Of a stretch of 64,000 nucleotides of DNA, positions 9,791 through 19,402 are shown one piece after another. This stretch comes from Pseudoneobacillus sp042683745 (lineage in GTDB: Bacteria; Bacillota; Bacilli; Bacillales; Cytobacillaceae), in assembly GCF_042683745.1 (NCBI RefSeq), contig NZ_JBHUJX010000022.1:62001-126000 (forward strand), read 5' to 3'. A model generated the notes under the pieces. The model made no database searches and was not told where the DNA came from. It worked only from the letters and a program-made list of their open reading frames with translations. Made by a program: the position numbers and the translations under genes. Position 1 is the first letter of the stretch. Each line of letters starts with the position of its first letter.

Positions 9791-9798
9791 CGGGAGTA

Positions 9799-9836
9799 GG
9801 GAGTCGTTCTCATTTGGATGACTTCCTTTATTTTTA
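9799..9836 (+). terminator. Probable terminator after the GDYXXLXY gene
   Basis: GGAGTCGTTC pairs imperfectly (two wobbles) with GGATGACTTCC, followed by the T-rich run TTTATTTTTATTT. Confidence 0.5.
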
Positions 9837-10058
9837 TTTGCTAAAAAAGAATGGTTAAAAGTCATTTTCGAAGCGTTAGTTATAGAAAATTAGGATGAGT
9901 ATTTAAAGTACATGTTCATCTAGTCTTTTTATGACTATCTGACTATCAAGAGGTAGTAATAAATAACTGTTTTTCAAAAAATTACAAAAATATATTATTT
10001 AATTCATATTCTCCGCTTATGATTATCTTGATAATGAAAAAATAAAAGGAGGATATGC

Positions 10059-13000
10059 ATGAGAGGCAAAAATAAGTTTCTTCGTTTACTAACCATTGCA
10101 ATATTCGTTCTATCTCATTTTTTTAGTGCCTTTTCGATTCGTGGACAAGCAGAAGAATCATTAGTAGTTTCAGAGGATTTATTCATTTCTGAGTATTTAG
10201 AGGGTAGCTCAAATAACAAAGCCATTGAAATATTCAATGGGACTGGGCAAGAGGTTGATTTAGCTCGGTATAGTGTAGAGTTATATTCAAATGGTGCGAC
10301 AACTCCTACAAACAAGCAAACTCTCACAGGAAGTCTAGCAAGCGGTAGTGTTTATGTAATAGCAAATAGCCAAGCGAATGCAGAAATTTTAGCGAAGACT
10401 AATTTAAAATCTGTTGTGGCCAATTTCAATGGCGATGATGCCATCGTCTTAAAAAAGAATGACACCATTATTGATGTTTTCGGACAAGTAGGCATGGATC
10501 CAGGTACAGGTTGGGGAACTGGTGAGTTTTTAACGGTAGACCATACTCTTATTAGAAAAGATTCTATAATAACAGGCGATAAAAATTCAACGGATTCTTT
10601 TGATCCTTCTATAGAATGGAATACTAATCCAAAGGATTTCATTGCAAATCTAGGAGTACATGGTAAAGATTCTGGAACAAACCCTGATCCAGACCCAGGG
10701 ACAGGCATTATTAAAATTGCCGATGCAAAAACAAAGATTGGGAAAATGGTCATCATTGAAGGTGTTGTAACGGCTGACAATTCGGCAATCGGCGGTGGCA
10801 AGCTATCCACCTATATCCAAGATGAAACAGCAGGGATCAATGTCTTTGAAATGGACCCTTCTGCTTTTCCTGAATTAAAAGAAGGCACGAAAGTCAGAAT
10901 GACAGGTTCGATTACTTCCTATAAAAGCTTAACGGAAATTCAACCGATCGCAAATGGAATTGAAATATTAGCCACCAATGTTGAGATTCCACATCCGAAA
11001 CCAATAACCATTGCAGACCTTCAAGAAGTTTCTAAATCAGAACCAATTGAAGGGCAACTCGTGAAAGTAACAGGGTTTGTTAGTAGCATTCCAACCGTTT
11101 CAGCAGGTGGTGGCTATAACATTAGTTTTATTAATGAAAACTTCCAATCTACTATTCTACGTGTCATGGAAGGATCATTAGATATTACTGGTTTGCAGCA
11201 AGGTAAATGGTACGAAGTAACGGCGATATTAAGCCAATATGATCAATATCAACTTATCCCTCGTAAAGCAGCTGACTTTACGATCCTAGATCCACAACTA
11301 CCAGAACCTGTTGCTTCTGGTTTATATGATTCTACGGTTGCGAGTGTAGTAGATGGTGATACAGTACACTTAACAACACCAGTTCTTGGTACGACCAAAG
11401 TTCGTTTTGTCAATATTGATACACCTGAAACGTATCACAAAGTTGTAACAGAAGCCGATCGCAGTCAAAAAGAACACGGTGAAGCAGCAAAAGCATACTT
11501 AAACACGTTGTTGAAAGCTGGAGATTCAATCAGTCTTAAAATTGGTGAAGAGCCAATGGACGCTTATGGACGACTTTTAGCACAAATCATCCGCAAGTCT
11601 GATAACGTTAACGTTAATATTGAAATGGTCGAAAAAGGTTATGCATCCACTTATTTTATATGGCCAATTGGAGAAGACTATGAAGTTTTCTCTAAATCTG
11701 TCAAAAAAGCGAAGGATGCTGGTTTAGGGATTTGGAACCCAGCAAATCCTCTAATGGAACTACCATTTGAATTTAGAGCTAGAGAGCAAGGTAAAGGGTT
11801 TACTAGACAGGTAGGTAACTATTTTACGAAAAAATACGTTGCCCCAGCTGAATGGGAAACGGTTCCAGTGGAAGCACGTGTATTCTTTAATTCAGAAGAA
11901 GAAGCTAAACAAAATGGATATACTCAAGAAGGTACAACACCAACAGAAAACATTCAACTTCAGCTTTTAGGCGTTAATGACTGGCATGGAAAAATTGATG
12001 TCACTTCAACGGTGACTGGTGTTCAATATGGTCGTGCTGATTATTTGGCCGCTTATTTACGTGAAAGGGAAGCGTCCAATCCGAACACATTAATGATTCA
12101 TTCTGGTGATATGTTTGGTGGAAGTTCACCCGTATCAGCTTTACTACAAGATGAGCCAACCATCGAAATTATGGAATCAATTGGATTTGATGTTGGAACA
12201 GTAGGTAACCATGAATTTGACGAAGGGGTATCGGAGCTACTTCGCATGATTAATGGCGGTGACCATCCAAATGGTACAAAAGGCTATGATGGAATTAACT
12301 TCCCAACAGTAGCTGCTAATATCGAATATAAAGATACTGGAAAGTTTGTTCTTGAACCTTACACAGTTAAAGAAATTAGTGGAGTGAAGGTAGGCTTCAT
12401 TGGGGTTGTAACAACGGAAACGCCGAAAATTGTCATTCCATCTGGAGTAGATAGCATTCAATTTACAGACGAAGCTACGGCTATCAACAAATACGTACCA
12501 GTGCTTCAGGAACAAGGAGTAGAAGCAATAGTAGTACTTGCTCACGTACCTGGGGATCAGTCTGGCACTTCAGCTTCCGGTGAAATTGCGGACTTAGCTA
12601 ACAATGTAAATGATGCAGTTGATATCATTTTTGCTGCACACAATCATAAAAAAGTAAATGCTGTAGTCGATAATAAACTAATCGTTCAAGCTTGGGAATA
12701 TGGGAATGCTTTTGTTGATATTGATGTGGAAATCGATCCTGTCACAAAGGATATTGTAAAAAAATCAGCTGAAATCGTAGACGTTATTCAAGAAAACAGA
12801 CAATTAGATGCAACTGTGTCAGCTATATTACAAAAATACGAACAGCTTGTTTCCGGTAAGGTAAATGCTGTCGTTGGAATCAACCAAGAAGAAATGCTTA
12901 AAGGTTATCCTACGAAAGAAATTTTAGGTGACAATGCACTAGGTAATTTTATTGCTGACGGAATGAAATTTGCGATGAACGCAGATTTTGCTTTAATGAA

Positions 13001-14192
13001 TGGCGGAGGAGTTCGCGATAACTTGAATGCAGGCGAAATTACATGGGGTGAATTGTTTAATATCCAACCATTTGGAAATACACTCGTAAAAGTAGATGTA
13101 ACCGGTAAGCAATTCGAAGAAATCTTAAATGCCATGATTAATCCCGCATATGGTCCAGACTCTTTTATAGGAGGAGCACGCTACAATTGGGATACAAAAA
13201 CAAATAAAATCGTAGATCTTTACCTAGAAAATGGTGAAAAAGTAGATCCAGCAAAAACGTATTCACTTGTTGTAAACAATTATATGTATAACCAAACTTC
13301 TGCAAAATACAAGCTAATTAGTCAGTATGGACAAAATGTAATCCAAGGTCCAGAGGATATTGAAGCATCCGTTCAATTTGCTAAGAGCTTTGTAACATCG
13401 ATCTCGTATAAGGCAGAAGGACGAATTAGTACAGATGTCGAAGCACCAGTGACGTTAGTTGATACAAATGGTGTCGTTGGCGAATTTTTTAACAATAAAG
13501 ATGTAAAAATCAACTTTACCGCTGTGGACAAAGGTATTGGTGTGAAAAATACTTTTTACCGAATAAACAATAGTACTTGGACTACTGGAAACGAGGTTAT
13601 TATCACAGCAGATGGTAGGAATGTAGTTGAGTTTTACTCCTTGGATAAAGTAGGAAATGCGGAAGCGATTCAGTCCGTTACAATCGCTATCGACAAAACA
13701 GCTCCTATAATCACAGCGCCAGATTCAATTTCTATTTATCCATATGAGGAATTGTCGGCGAGCATTAAGATAGAAGATGTATTGAGTGGTGTAAAAGAGA
13801 TTACAATCACATTAGATGGCGATGTCGTGTCAACAGATATTAAAGTAGAGCCATTCAAATTATCTGTAGGGACACACAAAGTCGAAATCACCGCAGAAGA
13901 CCATGCTGGAAATATTTCTAACAAAGTAATCAAGATTGAAGTGAAAATGGATCTTGGACATTTAGATGAATTCATACAATCAGGAGTTAATAGTAAGGCA
14001 ATCGATAGAAAAATAGCTGATAGCCTCCTGTCCAAAGTTGAAGCCGCACAAAATGCTAACCAAGTGCAAACGAAAAAGAACATTTTAAAAGCATTGATCA
14101 ACGAAACGAAAGCACAATCTGGCAAGAAGATTGATAAAGAGTTTGCGGATCAATTGATCGAAACAGCAACAGCAATTCAGAATTCACTATGA
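10059..14192 (+). CDS. yhcR: Secreted multidomain nuclease/5'-nucleotidase, YhcR-like
   Basis: A 1377-residue exported enzyme. Domains in order: signal peptide (1-32); lamin-tail domain (about 38-150); two OB-fold-like modules (about 220-410); staphylococcal-nuclease fold (about 420-560) with its Arg/Asp/Glu set in VRFVNIDTPE near 448 and Arg in YGRLLAQ near 503; metallophosphatase (about 635-870) with NDWHGK, SGDMFGG, GNHEFDE and AAHNHK; 5'-nucleotidase C-terminal domain with NGGGVRDNL near 981; Ig-like modules (about 1140-1290); and a C-terminal helical FIMAH-type domain (about 1298-1377). It should degrade DNA/RNA to nucleosides and phosphate. Unlike B. subtilis YhcR it has no visible sortase motif. 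AAAGGAGG precedes the ATG. Confidence 0.9.
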   Translation: MRGKNKFLRLLTIAIFVLSHFFSAFSIRGQAEESLVVSEDLFISEYLEGSSNNKAIEIFNGTGQEVDLARYSVELYSNGATTPTNKQTLTGSLASGSVYVIANSQANAEILAKTNLKSVVANFNGDDAIVLKKNDTIIDVFGQVGMDPGTGWGTGEFLTVDHTLIRKDSIITGDKNSTDSFDPSIEWNTNPKDFIANLGVHGKDSGTNPDPDPGTGIIKIADAKTKIGKMVIIEGVVTADNSAIGGGKLSTYIQDETAGINVFEMDPSAFPELKEGTKVRMTGSITSYKSLTEIQPIANGIEILATNVEIPHPKPITIADLQEVSKSEPIEGQLVKVTGFVSSIPTVSAGGGYNISFINENFQSTILRVMEGSLDITGLQQGKWYEVTAILSQYDQYQLIPRKAADFTILDPQLPEPVASGLYDSTVASVVDGDTVHLTTPVLGTTKVRFVNIDTPETYHKVVTEADRSQKEHGEAAKAYLNTLLKAGDSISLKIGEEPMDAYGRLLAQIIRKSDNVNVNIEMVEKGYASTYFIWPIGEDYEVFSKSVKKAKDAGLGIWNPANPLMELPFEFRAREQGKGFTRQVGNYFTKKYVAPAEWETVPVEARVFFNSEEEAKQNGYTQEGTTPTENIQLQLLGVNDWHGKIDVTSTVTGVQYGRADYLAAYLREREASNPNTLMIHSGDMFGGSSPVSALLQDEPTIEIMESIGFDVGTVGNHEFDEGVSELLRMINGGDHPNGTKGYDGINFPTVAANIEYKDTGKFVLEPYTVKEISGVKVGFIGVVTTETPKIVIPSGVDSIQFTDEATAINKYVPVLQEQGVEAIVVLAHVPGDQSGTSASGEIADLANNVNDAVDIIFAAHNHKKVNAVVDNKLIVQAWEYGNAFVDIDVEIDPVTKDIVKKSAEIVDVIQENRQLDATVSAILQKYEQLVSGKVNAVVGINQEEMLKGYPTKEILGDNALGNFIADGMKFAMNADFALMNGGGVRDNLNAGEITWGELFNIQPFGNTLVKVDVTGKQFEEILNAMINPAYGPDSFIGGARYNWDTKTNKIVDLYLENGEKVDPAKTYSLVVNNYMYNQTSAKYKLISQYGQNVIQGPEDIEASVQFAKSFVTSISYKAEGRISTDVEAPVTLVDTNGVVGEFFNNKDVKINFTAVDKGIGVKNTFYRINNSTWTTGNEVIITADGRNVVEFYSLDKVGNAEAIQSVTIAIDKTAPIITAPDSISIYPYEELSASIKIEDVLSGVKEITITLDGDVVSTDIKVEPFKLSVGTHKVEITAEDHAGNISNKVIKIEVKMDLGHLDEFIQSGVNSKAIDRKIADSLLSKVEAAQNANQVQTKKNILKALINETKAQSGKKIDKEFADQLIETATAIQNSL

Positions 14193-14235
14193 TTCTAAAA
14201 CTAATGATCATTTTAGTTATCAAAAAAGTATAAAG

Positions 14236-14274
14236 AAAGGGAAGATGTGAAATGATTTCATATCTTCCCTTTTA
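14236..14274. terminator. Long terminator hairpin between convergent genes
   Basis: About 17 base pairs (AAAGGGAAGATGTGAAAT with ATTTCATATCTTCCCTTT) with a single-base centre, ending in TTTT. Likely serves the nuclease gene; the next gene is on the other strand. Confidence 0.75.
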
Positions 14275-14314
14275 TATGGAGGTCTAATGAAAAACCTTAG
14301 TGCTTTCACTGGGG

Positions 14315-15112
14315 TTATTTGTTATTAACTTTTCTCCCATAAATAGTTCTTGTCAAAACAATTTGTACAATCATATAAACAACGATGATGATTAAATTAA
14401 AAACGCCAGGATCCTCATTAAATGTAAGGATTGAAATATCACTTGAACCAACAAGATGACCACTCGTAAAATTAAAGATTAAATGAGCGAAGGTGCTAGG
14501 AAACAAGGAGCCACTTTGTAAATAAATATATAAAAAGACGCAGCTCATCAGCATTAAAATAACAATATTAATCGGGTCTAGCCCTCTGAAAATATGAAAA
14601 ATCATAAAAATGATACTAGTAGCTACATATAATTTTTTCGGACTCAATTTTTTTAGATTAGCAACAAAATATCCTCTGAACAAAATCTCCTCGTAAAAAG
14701 CCGCAACAAACCAAGAAAGAAAGATTAATAAAAATAGACCATAAAAACTCCCTTTCGTAAATACTTCTGTATTCCATTGGGCATGGATGACACCGCTGTT
14801 TGACAATACCATAATATAGATGAAATACAGAATCACTGTTAAAGCGATAGAAAGGAAGGAAAATAATAAATCCTTTCTATTTAGATGAAACCCTAATGTA
14901 CGTAATGACTTTTTATCTATAAATTTATAAAAAAGTAAAGTTCCAATTACAGGTACGGCACTTATCAAAATTCCAAATAATCCAAATGCGGATAAGTCCT
15001 TTGTCTCTAAATACTTATATAATCCTAGGGGGAACAACAATAAATAATTTAATAAAAAGTTAATCAAACAAATTGTAAAGATACGGGTTAAACTAATTTT
15101 CATCCTAACCAT
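14315..15112 (-). CDS. CPBP family intramembrane metalloprotease
   Basis: A 265-residue, seven- or eight-helix membrane protein with the three CPBP (CAAX protease/Abi) motifs: EEILFR near residue 141, FHIFRGLDP about 35 residues later, and AHLIFNF near 225. These supply the catalytic Glu and metal-binding His/Asn residues. In Gram-positive bacteria such proteins are linked to bacteriocin self-immunity or maturation, but no bacteriocin gene is seen beside it. An AAAGG(ATGG) site best suits the second ATG at 15103; 15112 is the longest possibility. It stands alone, divergent from the two-component system. Confidence 0.88.
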   Translation of the reverse strand: MVRMKISLTRIFTICLINFLLNYLLLFPLGLYKYLETKDLSAFGLFGILISAVPVIGTLLFYKFIDKKSLRTLGFHLNRKDLLFSFLSIALTVILYFIYIMVLSNSGVIHAQWNTEVFTKGSFYGLFLLIFLSWFVAAFYEEILFRGYFVANLKKLSPKKLYVATSIIFMIFHIFRGLDPINIVILMLMSCVFLYIYLQSGSLFPSTFAHLIFNFTSGHLVGSSDISILTFNEDPGVFNLIIIVVYMIVQIVLTRTIYGRKVNNK

Positions 15113-15275
15113 CCTTTTATGTGTTTTATTGAATTGCTTAGCCTAACTATATTTTTTTAAAGTCATAACATTAAGTTACTTCTAGCTATAAATAAGTCAT
15201 ATCTAAAATTTGATATTGAAGTAATATTTTGGTAGTAGGATAATAGTGGATAGAAATATTATAAGGATGATGGAT

Positions 15276-16469
15276 ATGGAATTTATATACGAGAACCGAA
15301 AGTGGAATTGGCTAGATACCTTTTTATTTTTTGTACGGACTTTTTGGATTTACTATAATGCTAGTACGATTATTGATCTTTTCCCGACTAATTCAAAATG
15401 GTTCTTATTTATATGGGTGATTTCGATTTATTTAGTACCATATTTATTTTACCGGCCTGGATATATTAAGTTTCATTATTATCTAGCGGCGGAAACTATT
15501 TTAACAGGCAGTATGTTTTTACTTTTAATGTATCAATTTCATTACGCAGATATTTATGATTTTTTATACCTACCATTAATCACCATAGCTTATATCTGTC
15601 AAAGAAAGCCTTTAGTATGGATCGGACCTTTCATCGGTGTTGGACTTTTCCTCATTGGGACATGGCTAGGTAGCTTATTCAATCAAGAGAATAATATTTT
15701 AGGTGAAATGATCAATATTTCTTTTTTTTATGGATTTGGCTTTGCTTTGGGTAAAGTTACTTTGATGTACAATAAACAGAAAGAATTAATAGAATCCATT
15801 CAGGAGAAAAATAGAACACTAGAACAATATTCTAAAAGAATCGAAGAATTAACGATTATGGAGGAAAGGAATCGAGTTTCTCAAGATTTACATGATACGG
15901 TTGGTCATATTTTTACCTCTGTCATCACAAGTTTGGATGCCCTCCCATTTCTTTTAAAAGCAAATAAAGAAGAAGGAGAATTATATATAAAGGAGATTTC
16001 CGATCTTGCTCGAAAAGGATTAAATGATGTAAGAAATACAATACATCAATTATCACCTTTAGAAGAACATCAAACTCTTTCTGAATCATTCTATAGTGTG
16101 GTCAATGATTTTATGAAACACACTGGGACGAATGTTCTCTTTAAACTGGAAGGGGTCGAAAGCGAACTAGGCGAGAGAATGAAATTCACGCTAATCCGAT
16201 GCTTACAAGAATCACTAACAAATGCAAAAAGACATGGTCATGCAGGGGAAGTTTCGATAACATTGGTTTTTGATAAAGAAGTTGTTACCCTTCAAATACA
16301 GGATAATGGTATAGGAACAACTAAATTAATTCCAGGGTTTGGGTTGAATTCTATGAAAGACAGATTATCCGTTTTACAAGGTAATATGGAAATTCACTCC
16401 AATCCGGAGCAAGGAACCAAATTATTTTTTACCATTCCATTGGCAAAGGAGAAATTGATTACCGTATGA
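15276..16469 (+). CDS. Sensor histidine kinase, HisKA_3 (NarL-partner) type
   Basis: About 397 residues. Five or six membrane helices (to about 165) are followed by a short coiled coil and the HisKA_3 dimerisation domain with the phosphorylated His in SQDLHDTVGHIF. The ATPase domain shows an N-box (QESLTNAKRHGHA), DNGIGT and GFGLNSMKDR. This is the LiaS/DesK architecture, with the signal probably read within the membrane. GTG 15246 is the longest start, but AAGG at 15263-15266 suits ATG 15276. It overlaps its response regulator by four bases, and an envelope-type hydrolase and lipoprotein follow, suggesting an envelope-stress role. Confidence 0.9.
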   Translation: MEFIYENRKWNWLDTFLFFVRTFWIYYNASTIIDLFPTNSKWFLFIWVISIYLVPYLFYRPGYIKFHYYLAAETILTGSMFLLLMYQFHYADIYDFLYLPLITIAYICQRKPLVWIGPFIGVGLFLIGTWLGSLFNQENNILGEMINISFFYGFGFALGKVTLMYNKQKELIESIQEKNRTLEQYSKRIEELTIMEERNRVSQDLHDTVGHIFTSVITSLDALPFLLKANKEEGELYIKEISDLARKGLNDVRNTIHQLSPLEEHQTLSESFYSVVNDFMKHTGTNVLFKLEGVESELGERMKFTLIRCLQESLTNAKRHGHAGEVSITLVFDKEVVTLQIQDNGIGTTKLIPGFGLNSMKDRLSVLQGNMEIHSNPEQGTKLFFTIPLAKEKLITV

Positions 16470-17128
16470 TCCGTACAATGATTGTGGAAGACCAGGAACT
16501 CATTCGAAAAAGTTTAAGGATTGTATTGGAGAGCATTTCAGATATCGAAGTGATTGGGTTAGCGGAAAATGGAGAAGAAGCTATTCGCTTCTGTGAAAAC
16601 GATATTCCGGATATTATCTTAATGGATATTCAAATGCCTATCATGGATGGCGTTCGTGCGACTCAGGAAATTAAGGAGCGCTGGCCAGAAATAAAGGTTA
16701 TCATTCTTACGACTTTCCAAGATATCACTCATGTCCGGAATGCGCTACATGCTGGTGCAGAGGGCTATATCCTTAAAGCAGTTGATCCAGATTTTCTCAT
16801 TAAAGGAATAGAATTAGTGTTTCACGGAGGCTCTCTTGTACCACAGCATTTAGCAAAGGAAGTTTTTCAAGCAATGAGCTCGGAAGTCTATGATAAAGAT
16901 GGACAAAATTCTTCCATAAACAACCCTTATCAATTAAATGAACAGGAACTTAAGGTTTTGAAATATTTAGCTCAAGGATTACCAAATAAGGCAATATCAG
17001 AAATGATGTTTCTATCTTTAGGAACGGTAAAAAACTATATATCTAATATATACTCTAAGTTAAACGTAAAAAACCGATCATCCGCCATCATGAAAGCTAT
17101 GGAAGAAAGCCTAATTTCTAAAAAATAA
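16466..17128 (+). CDS. NarL/LuxR-type response regulator
   Basis: 220 residues. The receiver domain (1-120) has its phospho-acceptor Asp in DIILMDIQMPIMDG (about residue 54), the acidic pair VEDQE, and the conserved Thr/Lys in ILTTF and YILKA. The C-terminal LuxR helix-turn-helix (about 148-210) reads NEQELKVLKYLAQGLPNKAI...GTVKNYISNIYSKL. It is translationally coupled (ATGA overlap) to the kinase and followed by a terminator. The likely target is the next gene: three direct repeats precede it. Confidence 0.93.
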   Translation: MIRTMIVEDQELIRKSLRIVLESISDIEVIGLAENGEEAIRFCENDIPDIILMDIQMPIMDGVRATQEIKERWPEIKVIILTTFQDITHVRNALHAGAEGYILKAVDPDFLIKGIELVFHGGSLVPQHLAKEVFQAMSSEVYDKDGQNSSINNPYQLNEQELKVLKYLAQGLPNKAISEMMFLSLGTVKNYISNIYSKLNVKNRSSAIMKAMEESLISKK

Positions 17129-17153
17129 ACCTCACCATGGGGTTTATTTTTTT
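17124..17153 (+). terminator. Terminator after the response regulator
   Basis: AATAAACC (17124-17131) pairs with GGTTTATT (17141-17148), followed by a T-run. The stem begins inside the stop codon region. Confidence 0.75.
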
Positions 17154-17202
17154 ATGACTTATTTTATCCTTTTTATGACCTCTGGCAACTACTTTTAATG
17201 AC
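17154..17202 (+). promoter_or_regulatory. Three direct repeats TTTTWATGACYT: candidate response-regulator site
   Basis: ATGAC cores at 17154, 17175 and 17198, each preceded by a T-run, repeat at 21 and 23 bases, about two helical turns. They lie between the NarL-type regulator and the serine hydrolase. Binding is inferred from spacing and position. Confidence 0.4.
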
Positions 17203-17261
17203 TTTTCAACAGTAAAGTTAGACTTGAACGAAACATTAAAAGTTCAGAAGGGGTTAGTAAG

Positions 17262-18755
17262 ATGATATTTAAAAAGATTAGAGTTCTAGTTTCACTGATT
17301 ATCTTCCTTGTTCCAGTCCTAACTCAAAGAGTATATGCGAATGATAACCAACTATCTCAAGTAAAGTTGGAAAAGGTTGAAGCATACGTAAAAGAGCAAT
17401 ATGAGAAGGCAGGAATACCGGGAGGGTCTTATGCAATTGTTTATCAAGATCAAATAATTGCTGTAAAAGGAATTGGTTATAGCGATTTAAAATTGAAGAA
17501 AAAAGCCTCTTCAGAGACCATTTATTCCATCGCATCTGTTACTAAGCCCTTTACGGCAACAGCGATTCTCCAGCTGATGGAACAAGGTAAATTGAAGATC
17601 GATGATCCAGTGCAAAAATATTTACCATGGTTTAGCTATAAGGATAAAGAAAAATCAAAATCTGTAACGATCAAACATTTACTCACCCATTCAGCTGGAA
17701 TCAATCGTTTTGACGCGGATGGGTCCATGTTTAAAAACGAAAAAGTGAACAGAAATTCACTTGAAGACTCGATAAGATCATTAAAAACGGTGAAAATGAC
17801 CGACTCACCGGGAGTGAAGGGACAATATTGCAATACTTGTTTCAATATACTTGGATTAATTATTGAGAAGGTTTCAGGAGAAAGTTATTACGATTATATG
17901 AAGAATCATGTCTTTCAACCTTTGAATCTTCAACACACGGTTTACGGTCATAACCTGAAAAATCAAACGAATTGGGATATTGCAAAGGAATATAGTTGGT
18001 TTTTTGGATTTAGAAACAATAGGCTGCTAAATTTTGAAACCTTTGGAAAAAGCCAAGATCCTGAGGGGGGAATTTATACAAATGCTGAAGATTTAGCCAG
18101 TTATGTTCAATCAATGTTAGGGCATGGAAAAACACAGATATTAGATCCAAGCACGTTGAATCGCTCTTTTGAAGGGGTAGTTACTTCGGAGGAAGAGGAT
18201 TGGGAATATACGTATGGCGGTTTTACCGTAGGTAAGATAGCTAATGAAACAGCTTTATATAAAGGTGGGGATGCGATTGGTTCTGGTGCCTCCATTTTAT
18301 TTTTGCCAGAGCAAGAATTAGGAGTTGCTCTAATAAGCGGAGAATCCAATTCTGAAGTGAAGTTTACAATTACTAAAGGGATATTGCAGATATTACTAGG
18401 AGAAGAACCGGCTTCAAAGGACTACCCCATTCCTTTATTTAAACTATCAGGTACCATTATGTTGGTAGTGACTATTTTAAGTGCTTTATCAATTATTTGG
18501 TTATCATGGTCTATTTACCAAAGGATGAGGACGAATAGTAAAACTGTAAAATTCCGCTTTATTTCAATTTGTCTAAGTATATTATTTTTCATCATGGCTT
18601 CAGGACTGGGCTATCTTCTTTTAACAGTGAGGCTCTCCCAAATAGGCTTTTACGGATTTCCTATAGATTGGGCAGTGGGCTTAAATAGTTTACTAATTAC
18701 GTTTACCTTATGGGCGATTTATCACACATATTTAAGTATTAGTTCAAAAAAGTAA
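17262..18755 (+). CDS. Membrane-anchored serine hydrolase, beta-lactamase/PBP4* class C fold
   Basis: 497 residues. An N-terminal signal (1-26) leads to a beta-lactamase-related domain (about 35-375). Catalytic motifs are SVTK near residue 92 (Ser-x-x-Lys), YCN near 188 (Tyr-x-Asn) and KGGDAIGSG near 335 (the third-strand motif). Three membrane helices follow, at about 395-415, 428-450 and 460-490. Such FmtA/PbpE-like enzymes act as D-amino-acid esterases/peptidases or penicillin-binding hydrolases on the cell surface; the substrate here is unknown. It lies downstream of a two-component system and 19 bases ahead of a lipoprotein, probably co-transcribed. Confidence 0.9.
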   Translation: MIFKKIRVLVSLIIFLVPVLTQRVYANDNQLSQVKLEKVEAYVKEQYEKAGIPGGSYAIVYQDQIIAVKGIGYSDLKLKKKASSETIYSIASVTKPFTATAILQLMEQGKLKIDDPVQKYLPWFSYKDKEKSKSVTIKHLLTHSAGINRFDADGSMFKNEKVNRNSLEDSIRSLKTVKMTDSPGVKGQYCNTCFNILGLIIEKVSGESYYDYMKNHVFQPLNLQHTVYGHNLKNQTNWDIAKEYSWFFGFRNNRLLNFETFGKSQDPEGGIYTNAEDLASYVQSMLGHGKTQILDPSTLNRSFEGVVTSEEEDWEYTYGGFTVGKIANETALYKGGDAIGSGASILFLPEQELGVALISGESNSEVKFTITKGILQILLGEEPASKDYPIPLFKLSGTIMLVVTILSALSIIWLSWSIYQRMRTNSKTVKFRFISICLSILFFIMASGLGYLLLTVRLSQIGFYGFPIDWAVGLNSLLITFTLWAIYHTYLSISSKK

Positions 18756-18774
18756 ATAAAGGGTGGATGGATAA

Positions 18775-19212
18775 ATGAAAAAAATGATGATGTATTTATC
18801 AATGGTGGTACTAGCTTTCATGTTAACAGGATGTTCTGTTGACCTTGATTTTTCAGCTTCCAAATCAGATCAATTTACAGAAACAGCAGAGACTCTTGGA
18901 GATCAATTTACTGAAACAAAGAATAAAATGGAAAGGCTTGAACAAAAGGAATCTTTAACTTCAAACGATCAGAAACTAATCGTTAATGAAATTAATGAAC
19001 TATCTAAAGTGATGAATGAATTTGAAACAGAAGACGCTCCCTTTCTAGTAAAACAGGCTAAGAAAATAGCTGTGAAAAAGCTTAAGGAAAGAAAAAAAGT
19101 TATTATGACTATACAAAAAAAAGCTAAAAAAGGTTCTGCCAATCATGAAGATGTCAAAGAGATCATAAATGCACTTTCAGATGATATTGAAATCAATTTA
19201 TTTAAAAAATAA
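18775..19212 (+). CDS. Small lipoprotein of unknown function
   Basis: 145 residues with a lipoprotein signal: MKKMMM start, hydrophobic core, lipobox LTGC with Cys at about residue 20. The mature part is charged and predicted almost wholly helical (many Lys/Glu, e.g. ETKNKMERLEQKE), with no known domain I recognise. GGGTGG lies ahead of the ATG. It is 19 bases after the serine hydrolase and before a terminator, so it is the last gene of that unit. An accessory role at the envelope is an inference from context. Confidence 0.8.
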   Translation: MKKMMMYLSMVVLAFMLTGCSVDLDFSASKSDQFTETAETLGDQFTETKNKMERLEQKESLTSNDQKLIVNEINELSKVMNEFETEDAPFLVKQAKKIAVKKLKERKKVIMTIQKKAKKGSANHEDVKEIINALSDDIEINLFKK

Positions 19213-19218
19213 GTTTAA

Positions 19219-19245
19219 AAAAGTCAGCGGAAGCTGACTTTTTTT
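19219..19245 (+). terminator. Terminator after the lipoprotein gene
   Basis: AGTCAGC/GCTGACT stem with GGAA tetraloop, preceded by A-run and followed by seven Ts. A textbook intrinsic terminator. Confidence 0.9.
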
Positions 19246-19247
19246 AG

Positions 19248-19402
19248 GAAAGTATAACTTTTTTGGAATTCGAAAAATGTCCAGCTCCAGCGCCTAGCCC
19301 CTCGAGGTCAAATGTTCGCCACCCAAAAAGTCAAAGAACGACTTTCCGGGTGGCGAAGCATTTGCTTGTCGGGGCTAATCAAGGCGCTTGCGCTTTTCTT
19401 TC
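19248..19402 (+). repeat. Dispersed intergenic hairpin repeat, copy A (short form)
   Basis: Shares with 44169-44380 (inverted) and 52034-52319 the order GAAAGTATA, T-run, GTCCAGC, CCTAGCCCC, CTCGAGGTCA, AAAAAGTCAAAGAA, CTTGTCGGGGCT and GCGCTT. This copy lacks the roughly 80-base insert found after CCTAGCCCC in the others. Positions 19309-19364 form a long hairpin (CAAATG and TTCGCCACCC pairing with GGGTGGCGAA and CATTTG). It fills the space up to the stop of the next gene. Non-coding. Confidence 0.8.

Noticed and set aside
12237..12545. Minus-strand frame inside the nuclease gene
   Set aside because: It is a shadow of the strong plus-strand coding frame, with no ribosome site and low-complexity composition.
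10059..14192. LPXTG-type sortase anchor in the YhcR-like protein
   Set aside because: The C-terminal 80 residues contain no LPXT-like motif, hydrophobic stretch or positive tail.
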